Part shown: in pieces, positions 17,762 through 26,404 of the stretch
How the letters are laid out: the number at the start of each line of letters is the position of its first letter
How positions within the stretch are numbered: position 1 is the stretch's first letter
NCBI RefSeq assembly: GCF_000430625.1
Contig: NZ_KE387176.1
Coordinates: 45,502-84,299, forward strand
Reading direction: 5' to 3'
Origin: Aneurinibacillus terranovensis DSM 18919
Lineage (GTDB): Bacteria > Bacillota > Bacilli > Aneurinibacillales > Aneurinibacillaceae
DNA: 38,798 nucleotides
Made by a program: the position numbers and the translations under genes
The notes under the pieces: model-generated
Told to the model about the DNA's origin: nothing
The model's database searches: none
The model's input: the letters and a program-made list of their open reading frames with translations, nothing else

Positions 17762-17985
17762 GGCCAAGACCTCCTTTTTCTGTTTCATTTCAGCATACTT
17801 GAGATTTGCACGTCGTTGTTCTGTGGTCATAATCGTAAAGGAACGACGGTAGACCACTTCAAAAAGATTACGTGGTTCCTGTTCTTTATGTTCTCTTTCC
17901 GGCTAAAATCCCATACTTTCGAATTCCAAGATCCATGTTTCGATAGGATAAGGTCGTAAGCACAAACTCCTCAATTTCCTCGACG

Positions 17986-18162
17986 TCAATATTGCACTGA
18001 CTTGATAGGATCCGTTTTTAAAATAAAACGAACTTCCCTTCCGCCCCCTTGTAGCTTGCCGAGAAATGTATCGTATTGTGCCGCGACTGTATTGGATTGA
18101 TTCAAAACAGCTTCTCCTTCATACAGTTTATCCAATCCGGTTAACCTTAACTGGACTGCCAT
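17986..18162 (-). CDS. Small ORF coupled to the MFS exporter gene
   Basis: A 58-residue ORF beginning MAVQLRLTGLDKLYEGEAVL and ending in LKTDPIKSVQY. Its ATG starts 2 bases after the stop of the upstream MFS gene on the same strand. It has no good Shine-Dalgarno of its own, so translation would rely on reinitiation after the MFS stop. The composition looks like a folded soluble protein (alternating hydrophobic strand-like segments such as GREVRFILKT). I recognise no family. It is below common length cut-offs and easy to miss. Confidence 0.45.
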   Translation of the reverse strand: MAVQLRLTGLDKLYEGEAVLNQSNTVAAQYDTFLGKLQGGGREVRFILKTDPIKSVQY

Positions 18163-18164
18163 CC

Positions 18165-19733
18165 TTATAAGGCGTCGTTTGGATTTTCAACCACTTGATC
18201 GCTACTTAGCAACCCGCTATCTACATGAACCCGAACATGAAATTGATTTTTTCGGTATAGAAACAACGCAGGGATAATTGCAAGTAACCCGAAAATCAAC
18301 GATATAAAAAAGGCATTTTGAAAAGCCGAAATACTGGCGGTTGTTTGAATCTGCTTTAAAATAACGGCCATACCCAATTGATATGATTGTTCCGATGCAT
18401 GACCTATTGATTGAAAATAAGATGCGAGTTGCCGCAAATACATTTCTGCATTTGACCCTGGCGTTATGGAATCCGATAATTGGTGATAATAAATCGGCAT
18501 ACGTTGTTGAATCACACTATTCAATATGGCAACACCTAATGCGCTTCCGAATTGTCTTATCAAATTCAAGAACGCGGAACCTTGGTTTACCAAATTTTCA
18601 GGAAGGGAACTGTATGCCAATGTAATCGACGGCATAATTCCTAGCCCCAGCCCCATTCCGATGATTAGCAAATTCCTTTTGACTTCCTCAATATCCGTGT
18701 TCACTTGCAGATCGACCAAAAAATACGATCCAATTGTCATGATAACAATTCCTGTAATCGTTAATACGGGTCCTCCTAACCGTGGCAGCAAAACGGAACT
18801 GATTGGAAGAAACAGCATGGCTCCGATAGCCTCATAGATCAAAAGCATACCCGTCTCTATTGCTCCAAGCCCTCTTAACTCCTGCATGAATAAAGGTACT
18901 AAATATAAACTTCCATACAAAGCAATCATAAAAAAGAATGTAACGCCTATGGATGCTGAGTATATCCGGCTTTTAAAAATTTGTAAATCAAGAAGGGGAT
19001 CAGAAGTACAGGCTTCCAAAAGAAAAAAAGACAGTAAGCTTATTCCTGACAGAAAAAACAGGAAAATGATGCTCGCGGATGTCCATCCATCACTTGCTCC
19101 ATTGCTAAGAGCCAACAATAATGAACCAAATCCGATGGCCGACAAAATAAACCCCCACACATCCAATTTCTTTTTCACGGTTTCAAACTCACGCAATAAT
19201 ACATAGGAAAGAGAGACTGCCAACAATCCGAGCGGAACATTTATCCAAAAAATCCATCTCCAATTCAAGCGTTCCACCAGATAACCGCCCAATGTAGGAC
19301 CGATAGCTGGTGCAATCAATAAGGGGAGCCCCATCAATCCCATTGCGAGCGGAAGTTCTTCCTTATTAAAGCTTTTTTCAATGATCGATAGAGCTACGGG
19401 CATAATCATTCCTCCACCGACCGCTTGCAAAATCCGGAAAACAATCAACGTGTCAATATTCCAAGACAAAGCGCAAAAGATCGAACTTAGCGTAAAAATC
19501 AAAAGACTGATGATATAGACCTTTTTCATTCCGCGTGTGTCCGCCCAGTACGCGGTAATTGGCTCGAAGACTCCGATGGTAATCATATAGGCAGTAATAA
19601 TATATTGCGTTAAATCAATATCACTTCCAAATTCTATCATAATATTAGGGAGTGCTACTTCGATAATAGTCATATCCAGTAAATCCATAGATAATCCCAG
19701 GATGATGGGGATAAGAATCAACCACTTTCCCAA
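18165..19733 (-). CDS. DHA2-family MFS drug/proton antiporter
   Basis: A 522-residue 14-helix major facilitator of the EmrB/QacA type. The first helix contains GLSMDLLDMTIIEVALPNI, with the membrane acid typical of DHA2. Motif A is around YWADTRGMKKVY. Motif C is PAIGPTLGGYLVERLNWRWI. Paired helices continue to about residue 495, then a short polar tail. An in-frame TTG at 19763 is possible, but GGTGGAGGT lies correctly before the TTG at 19733, which I prefer. Substrates are probably lipophilic drugs or cations. The upstream co-directional regulator gene may control it, though a broken gene fragment lies between. Confidence 0.88.
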   Translation of the reverse strand: MGKWLILIPIILGLSMDLLDMTIIEVALPNIMIEFGSDIDLTQYIITAYMITIGVFEPITAYWADTRGMKKVYIISLLIFTLSSIFCALSWNIDTLIVFRILQAVGGGMIMPVALSIIEKSFNKEELPLAMGLMGLPLLIAPAIGPTLGGYLVERLNWRWIFWINVPLGLLAVSLSYVLLREFETVKKKLDVWGFILSAIGFGSLLLALSNGASDGWTSASIIFLFFLSGISLLSFFLLEACTSDPLLDLQIFKSRIYSASIGVTFFFMIALYGSLYLVPLFMQELRGLGAIETGMLLIYEAIGAMLFLPISSVLLPRLGGPVLTITGIVIMTIGSYFLVDLQVNTDIEEVKRNLLIIGMGLGLGIMPSITLAYSSLPENLVNQGSAFLNLIRQFGSALGVAILNSVIQQRMPIYYHQLSDSITPGSNAEMYLRQLASYFQSIGHASEQSYQLGMAVILKQIQTTASISAFQNAFFISLIFGLLAIIPALFLYRKNQFHVRVHVDSGLLSSDQVVENPNDAL

Positions 19734-19779
19734 CTTTTTATACCTCCACCCCAAAATTGACAACCAGTCAGCTAACTTT

Positions 19780-19985
19780 TTAGAATAAATACTTTTGAAC
19801 CATTTTTAAACAAAGGGATTGATAGAGACGGGTGCTTGGAATGCTGATCAAAAGATACACCGCATTAAAGGCAAGAACAATAATCGTTGCCGACCATGTT
19901 CGCCGCAATATCTAAAACAGTGATCCCAAGGATGAAAACAATTGGTATTGAGCCGGATGATATAACCACATTGATCCATTAAACA
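19780..19985 (-). pseudogene. Frameshifted remnant of a membrane protein
   Basis: One minus-strand frame reads INVVISSGSIPIVFILGITV and DIAANMVG, then runs into a stop. The next frame picks up directly with TIIVLAFNAVYLLISIPSTR, then LYQSLCLKM and a stop at 19780. Both pieces are strongly hydrophobic, look like two adjacent transmembrane helices, and join with a single-base shift near 19887. No start codon with a ribosome site is present upstream. It is best read as the decayed 3' end of a transporter-like gene. The family is not identifiable. Confidence 0.4.
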
Positions 19986-20080
19986 TTCAGAGCCTATTCA
20001 ATAAAACCATCCCTTCCTTTCTTAAACATAGATGCAAAAAACACAATTAACACAAAAGACCAAAAAACTATCAAAAAAGT

Positions 20081-20103
20081 GGCCACGGTATAATACCGTG
20101 GCC
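20081..20103 (-). terminator. Terminator of the regulator gene
   Basis: A perfect 10-bp stem, GGCCACGGTA and TACCGTGGCC, with a three-base loop. On the minus strand it is followed by ACTTTTTTG. It lies four bases after the regulator stop, so the regulator is probably not co-transcribed with the MFS gene. Confidence 0.9.
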
Positions 20104-20106
20104 CCA

Positions 20107-20784
20107 TCAGGCCAAAGCTTCATAAAGAAAGTCGGAGAGCATTCCCCTTTCATGATCAGAAAGATCGTTAATCGATTTCAGATACCGGCTGACCAAATCG
20201 GTTACCTCGATTCCAATCTCGTGGTTCATCGTTTGAATGATGGTACCGAGGACGGTCCCCACAAACATCGTCATCCGCATTTCGTTTGTTGGTGCGTTTT
20301 GAACAAAACTTTGAATCAATGACTCGGTTCTCCCGCCCAGCTTGCGAAGATAAACAAGAAGAAGCCCGATGATGTATGCGCAGAAGGCGACCCGAACCTG
20401 CACTTTTGGAATCTCTTCCAAAACCTTTTGAATGGCGTCGCTGATACTGCAACCCTTTAGGCTGTTGAGAAACTGAAGCAGTTTCGCTTTTGTATTATCC
20501 CACTCTTTTGGATTTATGACTTCAGAACGTTCCTGTTCGAACAGGAACGTTGCTTTGACCGTCGGCAGAAAAACGATTTGGGAACGTCCTGTTTCGCCAG
20601 GGTTCACAGCGTAATCACGGGTGAGATAACCGTGCTTTTCAAGTTCCTTCAGCATATCGTACGCCGTCCATTTGCTGACACCGATCGCTTTCGCTAACGT
20701 TTCGTAATGAACAGGCCCGTTGGTTTTTTGGTATAAGTCGATTAACTTCTGAAGAAATTGTTTGCGTCGTTCAGTCAAAATCAT
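20107..20784 (-). CDS. Winged-helix transcriptional regulator
   Basis: A 225-residue protein with an N-terminal helix-turn-helix (HYETLAKAIGVSKWTAYDML, then KELEKHGYL; about 25-55) of winged-helix type. A wing with RSQIVFLP follows, then a long, mostly helical ligand or dimerisation domain reminiscent of TetR-type C-termini. I do not recognise a named subfamily. It lies upstream of a DHA2 exporter on the same strand, so control of an efflux pump is plausible but unproven. GGGGGTGAG precedes the ATG. A perfect 26-bp palindrome lies inside the coding region at 20526-20551. Confidence 0.75.
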   Translation of the reverse strand: MILTERRKQFLQKLIDLYQKTNGPVHYETLAKAIGVSKWTAYDMLKELEKHGYLTRDYAVNPGETGRSQIVFLPTVKATFLFEQERSEVINPKEWDNTKAKLLQFLNSLKGCSISDAIQKVLEEIPKVQVRVAFCAYIIGLLLVYLRKLGGRTESLIQSFVQNAPTNEMRMTMFVGTVLGTIIQTMNHEIGIEVTDLVSRYLKSINDLSDHERGMLSDFLYEALA

Positions 20785-20827
20785 TCCATTCTCACCCCCA
20801 AAAAACCAAAAAATATATTACAATCTA

Positions 20828-20857
20828 AATATAAAGCGAGTGAAAACCGATTGTCAA
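20828..20857 (-). promoter_or_regulatory. SigA promoter of the regulator
   Basis: On the minus strand TTGACA (20857-20852) and TATATT (20833-20828) are 18 bases apart and lie 44 bases before the regulator ATG. Confidence 0.7.
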
Positions 20858-20951
20858 TAAATAATCCCCAAAAAGAAAAAACATGTATAACTTTGGCTGC
20901 TTCTACGGCTATCCATTCGCTGACTTCACTCAGAATCGATCACCGAGCCGC

Positions 20952-20980
20952 TTGCGAAAGTTCGTCATAATAGATAGAAT
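20952..20980 (+). promoter_or_regulatory. SigA promoter of pepF
   Basis: TTGCGA and TAGAAT with 17-base spacing lie 158 bases before the pepF ATG at 21138, leaving a leader of about 150 nt. Confidence 0.6.
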
Positions 20981-21009
20981 ACGAAAAAAAGAAAGGGTTT
21001 ATTTTTTTT

Positions 21010-21039
21010 AAAGCGAAGTCTTATAAAGCGAAGTGTTAT
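21010..21039. repeat. Tandem 15-base direct repeat in pepF leader
   Basis: AAAGCGAAGTCTTAT is followed immediately by AAAGCGAAGTGTTAT (14 of 15 identical), then AAGGATAG. It lies in the transcribed leader of pepF. Function unknown. Confidence 0.6.
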
Positions 21040-21137
21040 AAGGATAGAATGGGTAAGTAATGAAGAAACAACGAAACGGATGTGCACAATCACCATCCCG
21101 AAAGGAGGCAGCGGTTTACGTAGGACCGCACAAAACG

Positions 21138-22955
21138 ATGACACAAACATCACATAAAGAATTGCCAAAAAGAAGCGACGTAAATACCGAATTAACCTGG
21201 AAGCTTGAAGATATGTTCTCGTCGGATGAGGCATGGGAAGAGGAGTTTAAAAAAGTTAAAGATCTGGTTGAGAAAATAAAGGGTTTCCATGGTAAACTCA
21301 GTGAGTCTCCGGCAGTGTTAGCTGACTGTATGAAGGTGTATGAGGAAATGGGGCTCGCTATGGAGCGGGTGTACGTATATGCAAAAATGCGGCGGGATGA
21401 AGATAACGGTAATACCAAGTATCAGGCTCTGACGGATCGGGCAGCCTCATTAAACGTCCATGTCTCCAGCGCGATTTCATTTCTTGTACCTGAAATTCTG
21501 GACATGCCGGAAGAGAGGCTGGAATCGTTTATCCGCAATGAAAAGCTTGCTGACTATAAATTTTATCTGGAGGAGATCAAGCGCCAGAAGGAGCACGTAT
21601 TGAGTGCACAGGAGGAAGAGATCATTGCCAGAATGGGGGAAATCGCGCAGGCTCCCCAAAATATTTTTGGGATGTTAAACAATGCGGATATGGTTTTCCC
21701 GACCATTAAAGATGAAAACGGGGAAGACATTCAAATTACCCACGGACGTTTTTTGCAGCTCATGGAAAACCAGAATCGCGATGTGCGAAAATCGGCTTTT
21801 ACCGCCTTGTATGACACATACAAAAAGCAAAAAAATACAATCGCCGCCACGCTTAATGCCAGCGTGAAAAAGGATGTGTTCTATGCAAGGGTCCGCAAAT
21901 ATCCTTCTGCGCTTGCTGCCGCATTAGACGGTGACAATATTCCGATCGATGTATACACGAACCTGATTAAGGCGGTACGCGACAATTTACCGGCGATGTA
22001 CCGCTACGTTTCGCTGCGCAAAAAACTGCTTGGCGTGGATCAACTGCATATGTACGATTTGTATGTGCCGATGGTTAAGGCGGTCGATTTCAAGGTGGAA
22101 TACAACGAGGCGATGAATCTGGTGGAACAGGGGCTTGCTCCTCTTGGTGCGGAATATCAAAGCGTTTTAAAAGAGGCGTTCGGGTCCAGATGGATTGATG
22201 TATACGAGAATCAGGGAAAAACGAGCGGCGCGTATTCCTGGGGCGCATACGGCACACACCCGTACGTTCTGCTCAACTATCAAAACAATGTAAACAATTT
22301 ATTTACTCTGGCGCATGAAATGGGCCATGCACTGCACAGCTATTATAGCGACCATAACCAGCCGTACTTGTATGCCCAGTATAAAATTTTTGTGGCGGAG
22401 GTTGCATCCACGTGCAACGAGTCTCTGTTGATGAATCATATGCTGAAAATAACGGAAGACCCACGCAAAAGGATGTATCTGCTCAACTATTATCTGGAGC
22501 AATTCCGCGGCACTGTGTATCGCCAGACGATGTTTGCCGAATTTGAAAAAATGATCCACGAAAAAGTCGAGCAGGGTGAAGCGTTAACGCCAGAAACGCT
22601 TTGCAGTATGTATTACGACCTGAATGTGGACTATTACGGCCCGGACATGGTCGTTGACGAAGACATCAAAATGGAATGGGCACGCATTCCCCACTTCTAC
22701 AATGAATTTTATGTATACCAGTATGCGACCGGCTTCTCGGCTGCGACAGCTCTTTCCCAGCAAATCCTTAAAGAGGGCCAGCCGGCTGTCGACCGTTACC
22801 TTTCCTTCCTAAAGAGCGGCGGGTCGGATTATCCAATTCAGCTTCTGCGCAAAGCGGGTGTGGATATGGCTTCTCCCGAACCGGTAGTCGAAGCCCTGCG
22901 CGTATTTGCGGATGTGCTTGAAGAGATGGAAAAACTTGCTGAAGAAATTAAATAA
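21138..22955 (+). CDS. pepF: Oligoendopeptidase F (M3 metallopeptidase)
   Basis: A 605-residue cytoplasmic zinc endopeptidase of family M3B that degrades peptides of moderate length. The zinc site HEMGH is in TLAHEMGHALHSYYSD, with the third ligand expected in the downstream VAEVASTCNESL segment. The N-terminal helical domain begins RSDVNTELTWKLEDMFSSD, which aligns with the usual PepF start region. I chose the ATG at 21138 because an upstream in-frame ATG (21060) would add 26 residues not typical of the family. AAAGGAGG is 29 bases upstream, but a small hairpin (21111-21129) between them could bring it close. Confidence 0.92.
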   Translation: MTQTSHKELPKRSDVNTELTWKLEDMFSSDEAWEEEFKKVKDLVEKIKGFHGKLSESPAVLADCMKVYEEMGLAMERVYVYAKMRRDEDNGNTKYQALTDRAASLNVHVSSAISFLVPEILDMPEERLESFIRNEKLADYKFYLEEIKRQKEHVLSAQEEEIIARMGEIAQAPQNIFGMLNNADMVFPTIKDENGEDIQITHGRFLQLMENQNRDVRKSAFTALYDTYKKQKNTIAATLNASVKKDVFYARVRKYPSALAAALDGDNIPIDVYTNLIKAVRDNLPAMYRYVSLRKKLLGVDQLHMYDLYVPMVKAVDFKVEYNEAMNLVEQGLAPLGAEYQSVLKEAFGSRWIDVYENQGKTSGAYSWGAYGTHPYVLLNYQNNVNNLFTLAHEMGHALHSYYSDHNQPYLYAQYKIFVAEVASTCNESLLMNHMLKITEDPRKRMYLLNYYLEQFRGTVYRQTMFAEFEKMIHEKVEQGEALTPETLCSMYYDLNVDYYGPDMVVDEDIKMEWARIPHFYNEFYVYQYATGFSAATALSQQILKEGQPAVDRYLSFLKSGGSDYPIQLLRKAGVDMASPEPVVEALRVFADVLEEMEKLAEEIK

Positions 22956-22974
22956 TTGATATGAAACGTTCCAA

Positions 22975-23005
22975 CCCTCCGGTGACTCGTAACCGGAGGG
23001 TTTTT
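22975..23005 (+). terminator. Terminator of pepF
   Basis: CCCTCCGGT and ACCGGAGGG form a 9-bp stem with an 8-base loop, followed by TTTTT. Confidence 0.95.
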
Positions 23006-23185
23006 ATGGTTCGATTTACACTAATGATCCAATCAAGAAAAATAGTCCTTATGGCGGGTAACAATTCCATGTATTATCGCGTCTAATTATATTAGGTTTG
23101 TCCAAGCGTATATACAGTACATACCACCCTCGTTTCAGAAAGGAGTAGTGTCTCTGGCAACTTAGAAAGGATAAGGGAGCGAAAA

Positions 23186-24844
23186 ATGATTATGAAAAAA
23201 ATAAGCATACTGCTGTGGCCATTTCTGCTGATATTGCTGTGGATAGGGGTTCCGGCAGCCGTGCACGCCTCATCCCCGTTAACCGTTGTTGTAAACGGAA
23301 ACGTTATGAAGTCTGATGTTCCGCCGCAGGTGATCAATGACCGGACAGTTGTGCCCATTTATTTCGTCGGCGATGCTTATGGGGTGAAAGTCAGTTGGGA
23401 TAAGACAACAGGTACCGCTATAGTCGATGACGGAAAAGGCAATATTATAAAATTAAAAAATAACCAGAACAATGCGTATGTCAATGACAAGGCTGTGTGG
23501 CTTGATCAGGCCCCGGTTATTATAAATGACCGGATGTTTCTTCCTTTCAGAAACATCGGTGAATTTCTGGGCGCGACAGTTGGTTGGGAAGGATCCTCCA
23601 ATACGGTAATTGTGAATAAGCCTAAAAAAATAACCGTTAATGGCTCAGATGTTATCGGAGTGAATGTGTATCAATTGCCGTCGGGACATTTTGTCGATAT
23701 CGGTCCGGTCGCTAAAGTGCTTGGATATGATGTACAAACATCCGGCGGGAAAGTAATTCTCGAGCAAGGAACAGAGAAGTATACACTTAACCCGAGTTCC
23801 GGTTATGGAACAGACGGGTACCGGACCATAGACGGTCACTCTGTTATTTCTCCAGAGTTTCTTTCACAACTCATCGACGGAAAAATCAACTGGAACGAGG
23901 ATCAAACAGTATGCACGCTGGACAAGCTGCAGCATATTAAAGGCATTACACGGACGAGTGCAGGAATCGCCATTCAAACAGACGGACAGATGACTCCAAG
24001 CACCTTTACACTTGACAATCCGGATCGCATTGTAATGGACTTTAACCATGCGAAACTCGATTTTGACACTTCAGACGTAAACTCGGCTTTAATGAAAGAC
24101 ATACGTGTGAGTCAGACGAGTGAGTCACCTTACCGTGTCCGTATTGTTATAGATTTATGGTCGCCTGCTATCTATAGCGTTACGACAAATACAGGAGAAA
24201 CGGATGTAGCGCTGAAAGAGAGCGATTCACCTGTTCCCGCCACAAACCCGGATTCAAACCAGGATCCGAGTGCAGCGCCGACCCCGGCTCCAACAACAGG
24301 CTCTGGAAAATACACGATCGTTGTCGATCCAGGGCATGGTGGTAAGGACACGGGCGCCGTCGGAATTGCTGGTAATTATGAAAAAGATTTAACGCTTGCT
24401 GTGGCGTTAAAACTGCAGGCGGATTTAGCGAAAAACCCAAATTTCAACGTGATTATGACACGTGAAGCGGACACCTATCCGACATTACAGGACCGTGTTG
24501 ACATCGCGAATAACGACCACGCGGATTTGTTTTTATCGATTCACGCCAATTCTGCTGTGCCCAGCGCGCATGGAACGGAATCGTATTATACGCGTTCCGA
24601 CAGCCAGGAATACGCGTCGATTATGTACAACCACCTGATAAATGCTACCGGTTTTACCGATCGTGGATTACGTACCGCTAATTTTTATGTAATAAAATAT
24701 ACTAAAATGCCTGCAACTCTCGTTGAGTTGGGTTTCGTAACGAACTCAGCTGAGAATAAAGAAATGCTTACTTCTGATTTCCAACAGCGAACAGCAGACG
24801 CACTTGCAGCTGGTATTACGGAGTATTATAATAAACACCATTAA
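23186..24844 (+). CDS. N-acetylmuramoyl-L-alanine amidase with stalk and AMIN domains
   Basis: A 552-residue secreted cell-wall hydrolase. Order: signal peptide ending near AAVHAS (about 31); copper-amine-oxidase-N type stalk repeats (VVVNGNVMKSDVPPQVINDR and RMFLPFRNIGEFLGATVGW); an AMIN domain (about 250-340, TFTLDNPDRIVMDFNHAKL); a Pro/Thr linker; then Amidase_3. The catalytic domain keeps the zinc ligands in DPGHGGKDTGA, NYEKDLTL and IHANS, and the catalytic glutamate in LVELGFVTN. It cleaves the amide between MurNAc and L-Ala in peptidoglycan. GGGAG precedes the ATG. Stalk and AMIN parts probably anchor it to the wall. It is monocistronic with its own terminator. Confidence 0.9.
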   Translation: MIMKKISILLWPFLLILLWIGVPAAVHASSPLTVVVNGNVMKSDVPPQVINDRTVVPIYFVGDAYGVKVSWDKTTGTAIVDDGKGNIIKLKNNQNNAYVNDKAVWLDQAPVIINDRMFLPFRNIGEFLGATVGWEGSSNTVIVNKPKKITVNGSDVIGVNVYQLPSGHFVDIGPVAKVLGYDVQTSGGKVILEQGTEKYTLNPSSGYGTDGYRTIDGHSVISPEFLSQLIDGKINWNEDQTVCTLDKLQHIKGITRTSAGIAIQTDGQMTPSTFTLDNPDRIVMDFNHAKLDFDTSDVNSALMKDIRVSQTSESPYRVRIVIDLWSPAIYSVTTNTGETDVALKESDSPVPATNPDSNQDPSAAPTPAPTTGSGKYTIVVDPGHGGKDTGAVGIAGNYEKDLTLAVALKLQADLAKNPNFNVIMTREADTYPTLQDRVDIANNDHADLFLSIHANSAVPSAHGTESYYTRSDSQEYASIMYNHLINATGFTDRGLRTANFYVIKYTKMPATLVELGFVTNSAENKEMLTSDFQQRTADALAAGITEYYNKHH

Positions 24845-24857
24845 TATACTATTAAGG

Positions 24858-24891
24858 AAGGTTCTTATCATAGTGAACCTTTCTTTTTTTT
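24858..24891 (+). terminator. Terminator of the amidase gene
   Basis: AAGGTTC and GAACCTT pair across 10 bases, followed by TCTTTTTTTT. Confidence 0.9.
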
Positions 24892-24906
24892 GAGCGCATA
24901 AGTGCA

Positions 24907-24949
24907 ACTTAGGCTATCGCCTGCGCCTTTGGCCCGGCGTTAGCCAAGT
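24907..24949 (+). other. Hairpin in the leader before yitT-like gene
   Basis: ACTT-A-GGCTATCGCC pairs with GGCGTTAGCC-AAGT with one mismatch and one bulge. It sits between the amidase terminator and the YitT-family gene. It could be a second terminator, an attenuator or a structured leader. The following TTCTTT is a poor U-tract. Confidence 0.45.
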
Positions 24950-24977
24950 CTTCTTTATTGAAAGAGGAGAGATGAAT

Positions 24978-25847
24978 ATGGTATGGAAACGAATACGTCC
25001 TTTTATTTTCATTACCTTTGGCAGTTTGTTATATTCGATTGCGGTTAATCTGTTCTTTGTCAGTAATCATCTGGCCCAGGGAGGGATTACCGGCATTTCG
25101 ATGCTGCTGCACTACTTATTTAACACACCGGTGGGTCTTTTGATTATTGTAATGAATATACCGGTTTTTATCCTGGGATATCTTGTCCTTGGAAAAGGAT
25201 TTCTTTTACTGAGTGCCTACGGTATGATTAGTACTTCTGTTTTCATTGATGTTACTTCACGCTGGCATATCGCACCCTTACATAACGTCATTCTCGCTCC
25301 TATATATGGAGGCATTATTGCGGGGGCGGGTATCGGTTTAATTTTTCGTGTCGGGGGGACGACGGGGGGCGGTGACATTATTGCCCGCGTACTTCAGCAG
25401 AAATATCGCACAATCGAAATCGGGAAATTTATGTTTTTGATTGATTTCGCCATTATATCGCTGTCTTCGGCTATCATTGGTATAGAGAAAGCGATGCTAA
25501 CCATCGTGGCTGTTTTTGTGAGCGCCCGTGTCGTTGACACCCTGCTTTCCGGCCAAACCAAACAGCGAACTGCTCTTATCATTTCCAGCAAGCCGAATGA
25601 AATTAATGAACAAATCCAGAAAAGGCTTGTTCGGGGTGTGACCATGCTGCATTCTATGGGGGGATACTCCAAGAGGGAAGGGGAAGTTCTGCTCGTTGTT
25701 GTTTCTGTGCACGAGTTAGACAAACTGCGGCGAATTATCCGTGAAGTGGATGAAAGGGCGTTTATCCTCATTTTTGACGCAAAGGAAGTGCACGGCGAGG
25801 GATTCAGCATTCCGTCGGCCGTCCGCCAGCATCTGGATGGCGCGTAA
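24978..25847 (+). CDS. YitT-family membrane protein (DUF161/DUF2179)
   Basis: A 289-residue protein with five or six transmembrane helices in the first 190 residues. They include the conserved LAQGGITGISMLLHYLF and FRVGGTTGGGDIIARVL segments of the YitT_membrane domain. A cytoplasmic C-terminal DUF2179 domain follows (VRGVTMLHSMGGYSKREGEV, then LDKLRRIIREVDERAFI). The transport or signalling role of the family is unknown. Two ATGs compete: the one at 24972 is only 2 bases from GAGGAG, so I prefer 24978 at 8 bases. It is convergent with the broken GH18 gene. Confidence 0.88.
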   Translation: MVWKRIRPFIFITFGSLLYSIAVNLFFVSNHLAQGGITGISMLLHYLFNTPVGLLIIVMNIPVFILGYLVLGKGFLLLSAYGMISTSVFIDVTSRWHIAPLHNVILAPIYGGIIAGAGIGLIFRVGGTTGGGDIIARVLQQKYRTIEIGKFMFLIDFAIISLSSAIIGIEKAMLTIVAVFVSARVVDTLLSGQTKQRTALIISSKPNEINEQIQKRLVRGVTMLHSMGGYSKREGEVLLVVVSVHELDKLRRIIREVDERAFILIFDAKEVHGEGFSIPSAVRQHLDGA

Positions 25848-25930
25848 CCGGGTCCATTCTTATTCATTTACTTATTTATTTGTTTGCTGTGCGAAATAAT
25901 GAGGGGAAAACAAAAATATAAATGGACCGG
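25848..25930. terminator. Possible bidirectional terminator
   Basis: GGTCCATT (25851) pairs with AATGGACC (25921) at the base of an AT-rich loop. It lies between the convergent YitT-family gene and the GH18 remnant. The stem is short relative to the loop, so this is tentative. Confidence 0.35.
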
Positions 25931-25945
25931 CCGCGCGTCTTGTGT

Positions 25946-26404
25946 TTAGAGTAATTTTCTAATGGTAAACATATCTTCAAGCACAAGCCAATTCTGGGGA
26001 AATTCATTACCAAGCACCCAGTAGCTGACGCCGCGCAAACCATAGCGGATAACGAGTTGATAGCGGGCTCTCATACTCCGCGCGTCTTCGAACCAAACGA
26101 TATGGTCTTTCCCCTCCTTGTCGCGGTAGCTAAAATGAGGCGCCTGCGCTTTCTTATCATATTCAATGGCGGCATTGTTTGCCGCGGCGATATCAATCGC
26201 TTCCTGGGGGCTAATGCTTCGGGCGAATTTTCCTCCCTCTACATACGGAAGCGTCCAGTCATACCCATAAAGATTGATTCCCATCATAATCTTATTTGCC
26301 GGGATTTGTGAAACGGCAAAACGAATCACATTTTCCACCTGATCAATCGGGGAAACAGGCATAGGAGGTCCTCCTCCCTTGACCATAGGCATACTTTGGT
26401 ATGT
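25946..26404 (-). pseudogene. 3' half of a spore GH18 hydrolase (YaaH/YdhD type), split by an element
   Basis: The visible 153 codons give the C-terminal third of a GH18 domain of the spore cortex or peptidoglycan type: GGGPPMPVSPIDQVENVIRF, KIMMGINLYGYDW, RYGLRGVSYWVLGNEFPQNW. The upstream catalytic strand (DxxDxE) and the LysM repeats expected at the N-terminus are absent. The frame continues upstream without interruption to ACA TAC CAA AGT and meets the stop codon of the serine recombinase at 26405-26407. The 5' half is not elsewhere in this window. I read it as a gene interrupted by an integrated element whose recombinase sits at this end. If excision occurs in the mother cell it could be functional. 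Confidence 0.7.

Noticed and set aside
20032-20322. 96-codon plus-strand ORF through the regulator's terminator
   Set aside because: It starts in AT-rich non-coding sequence without a ribosome site and is antisense to the regulator.
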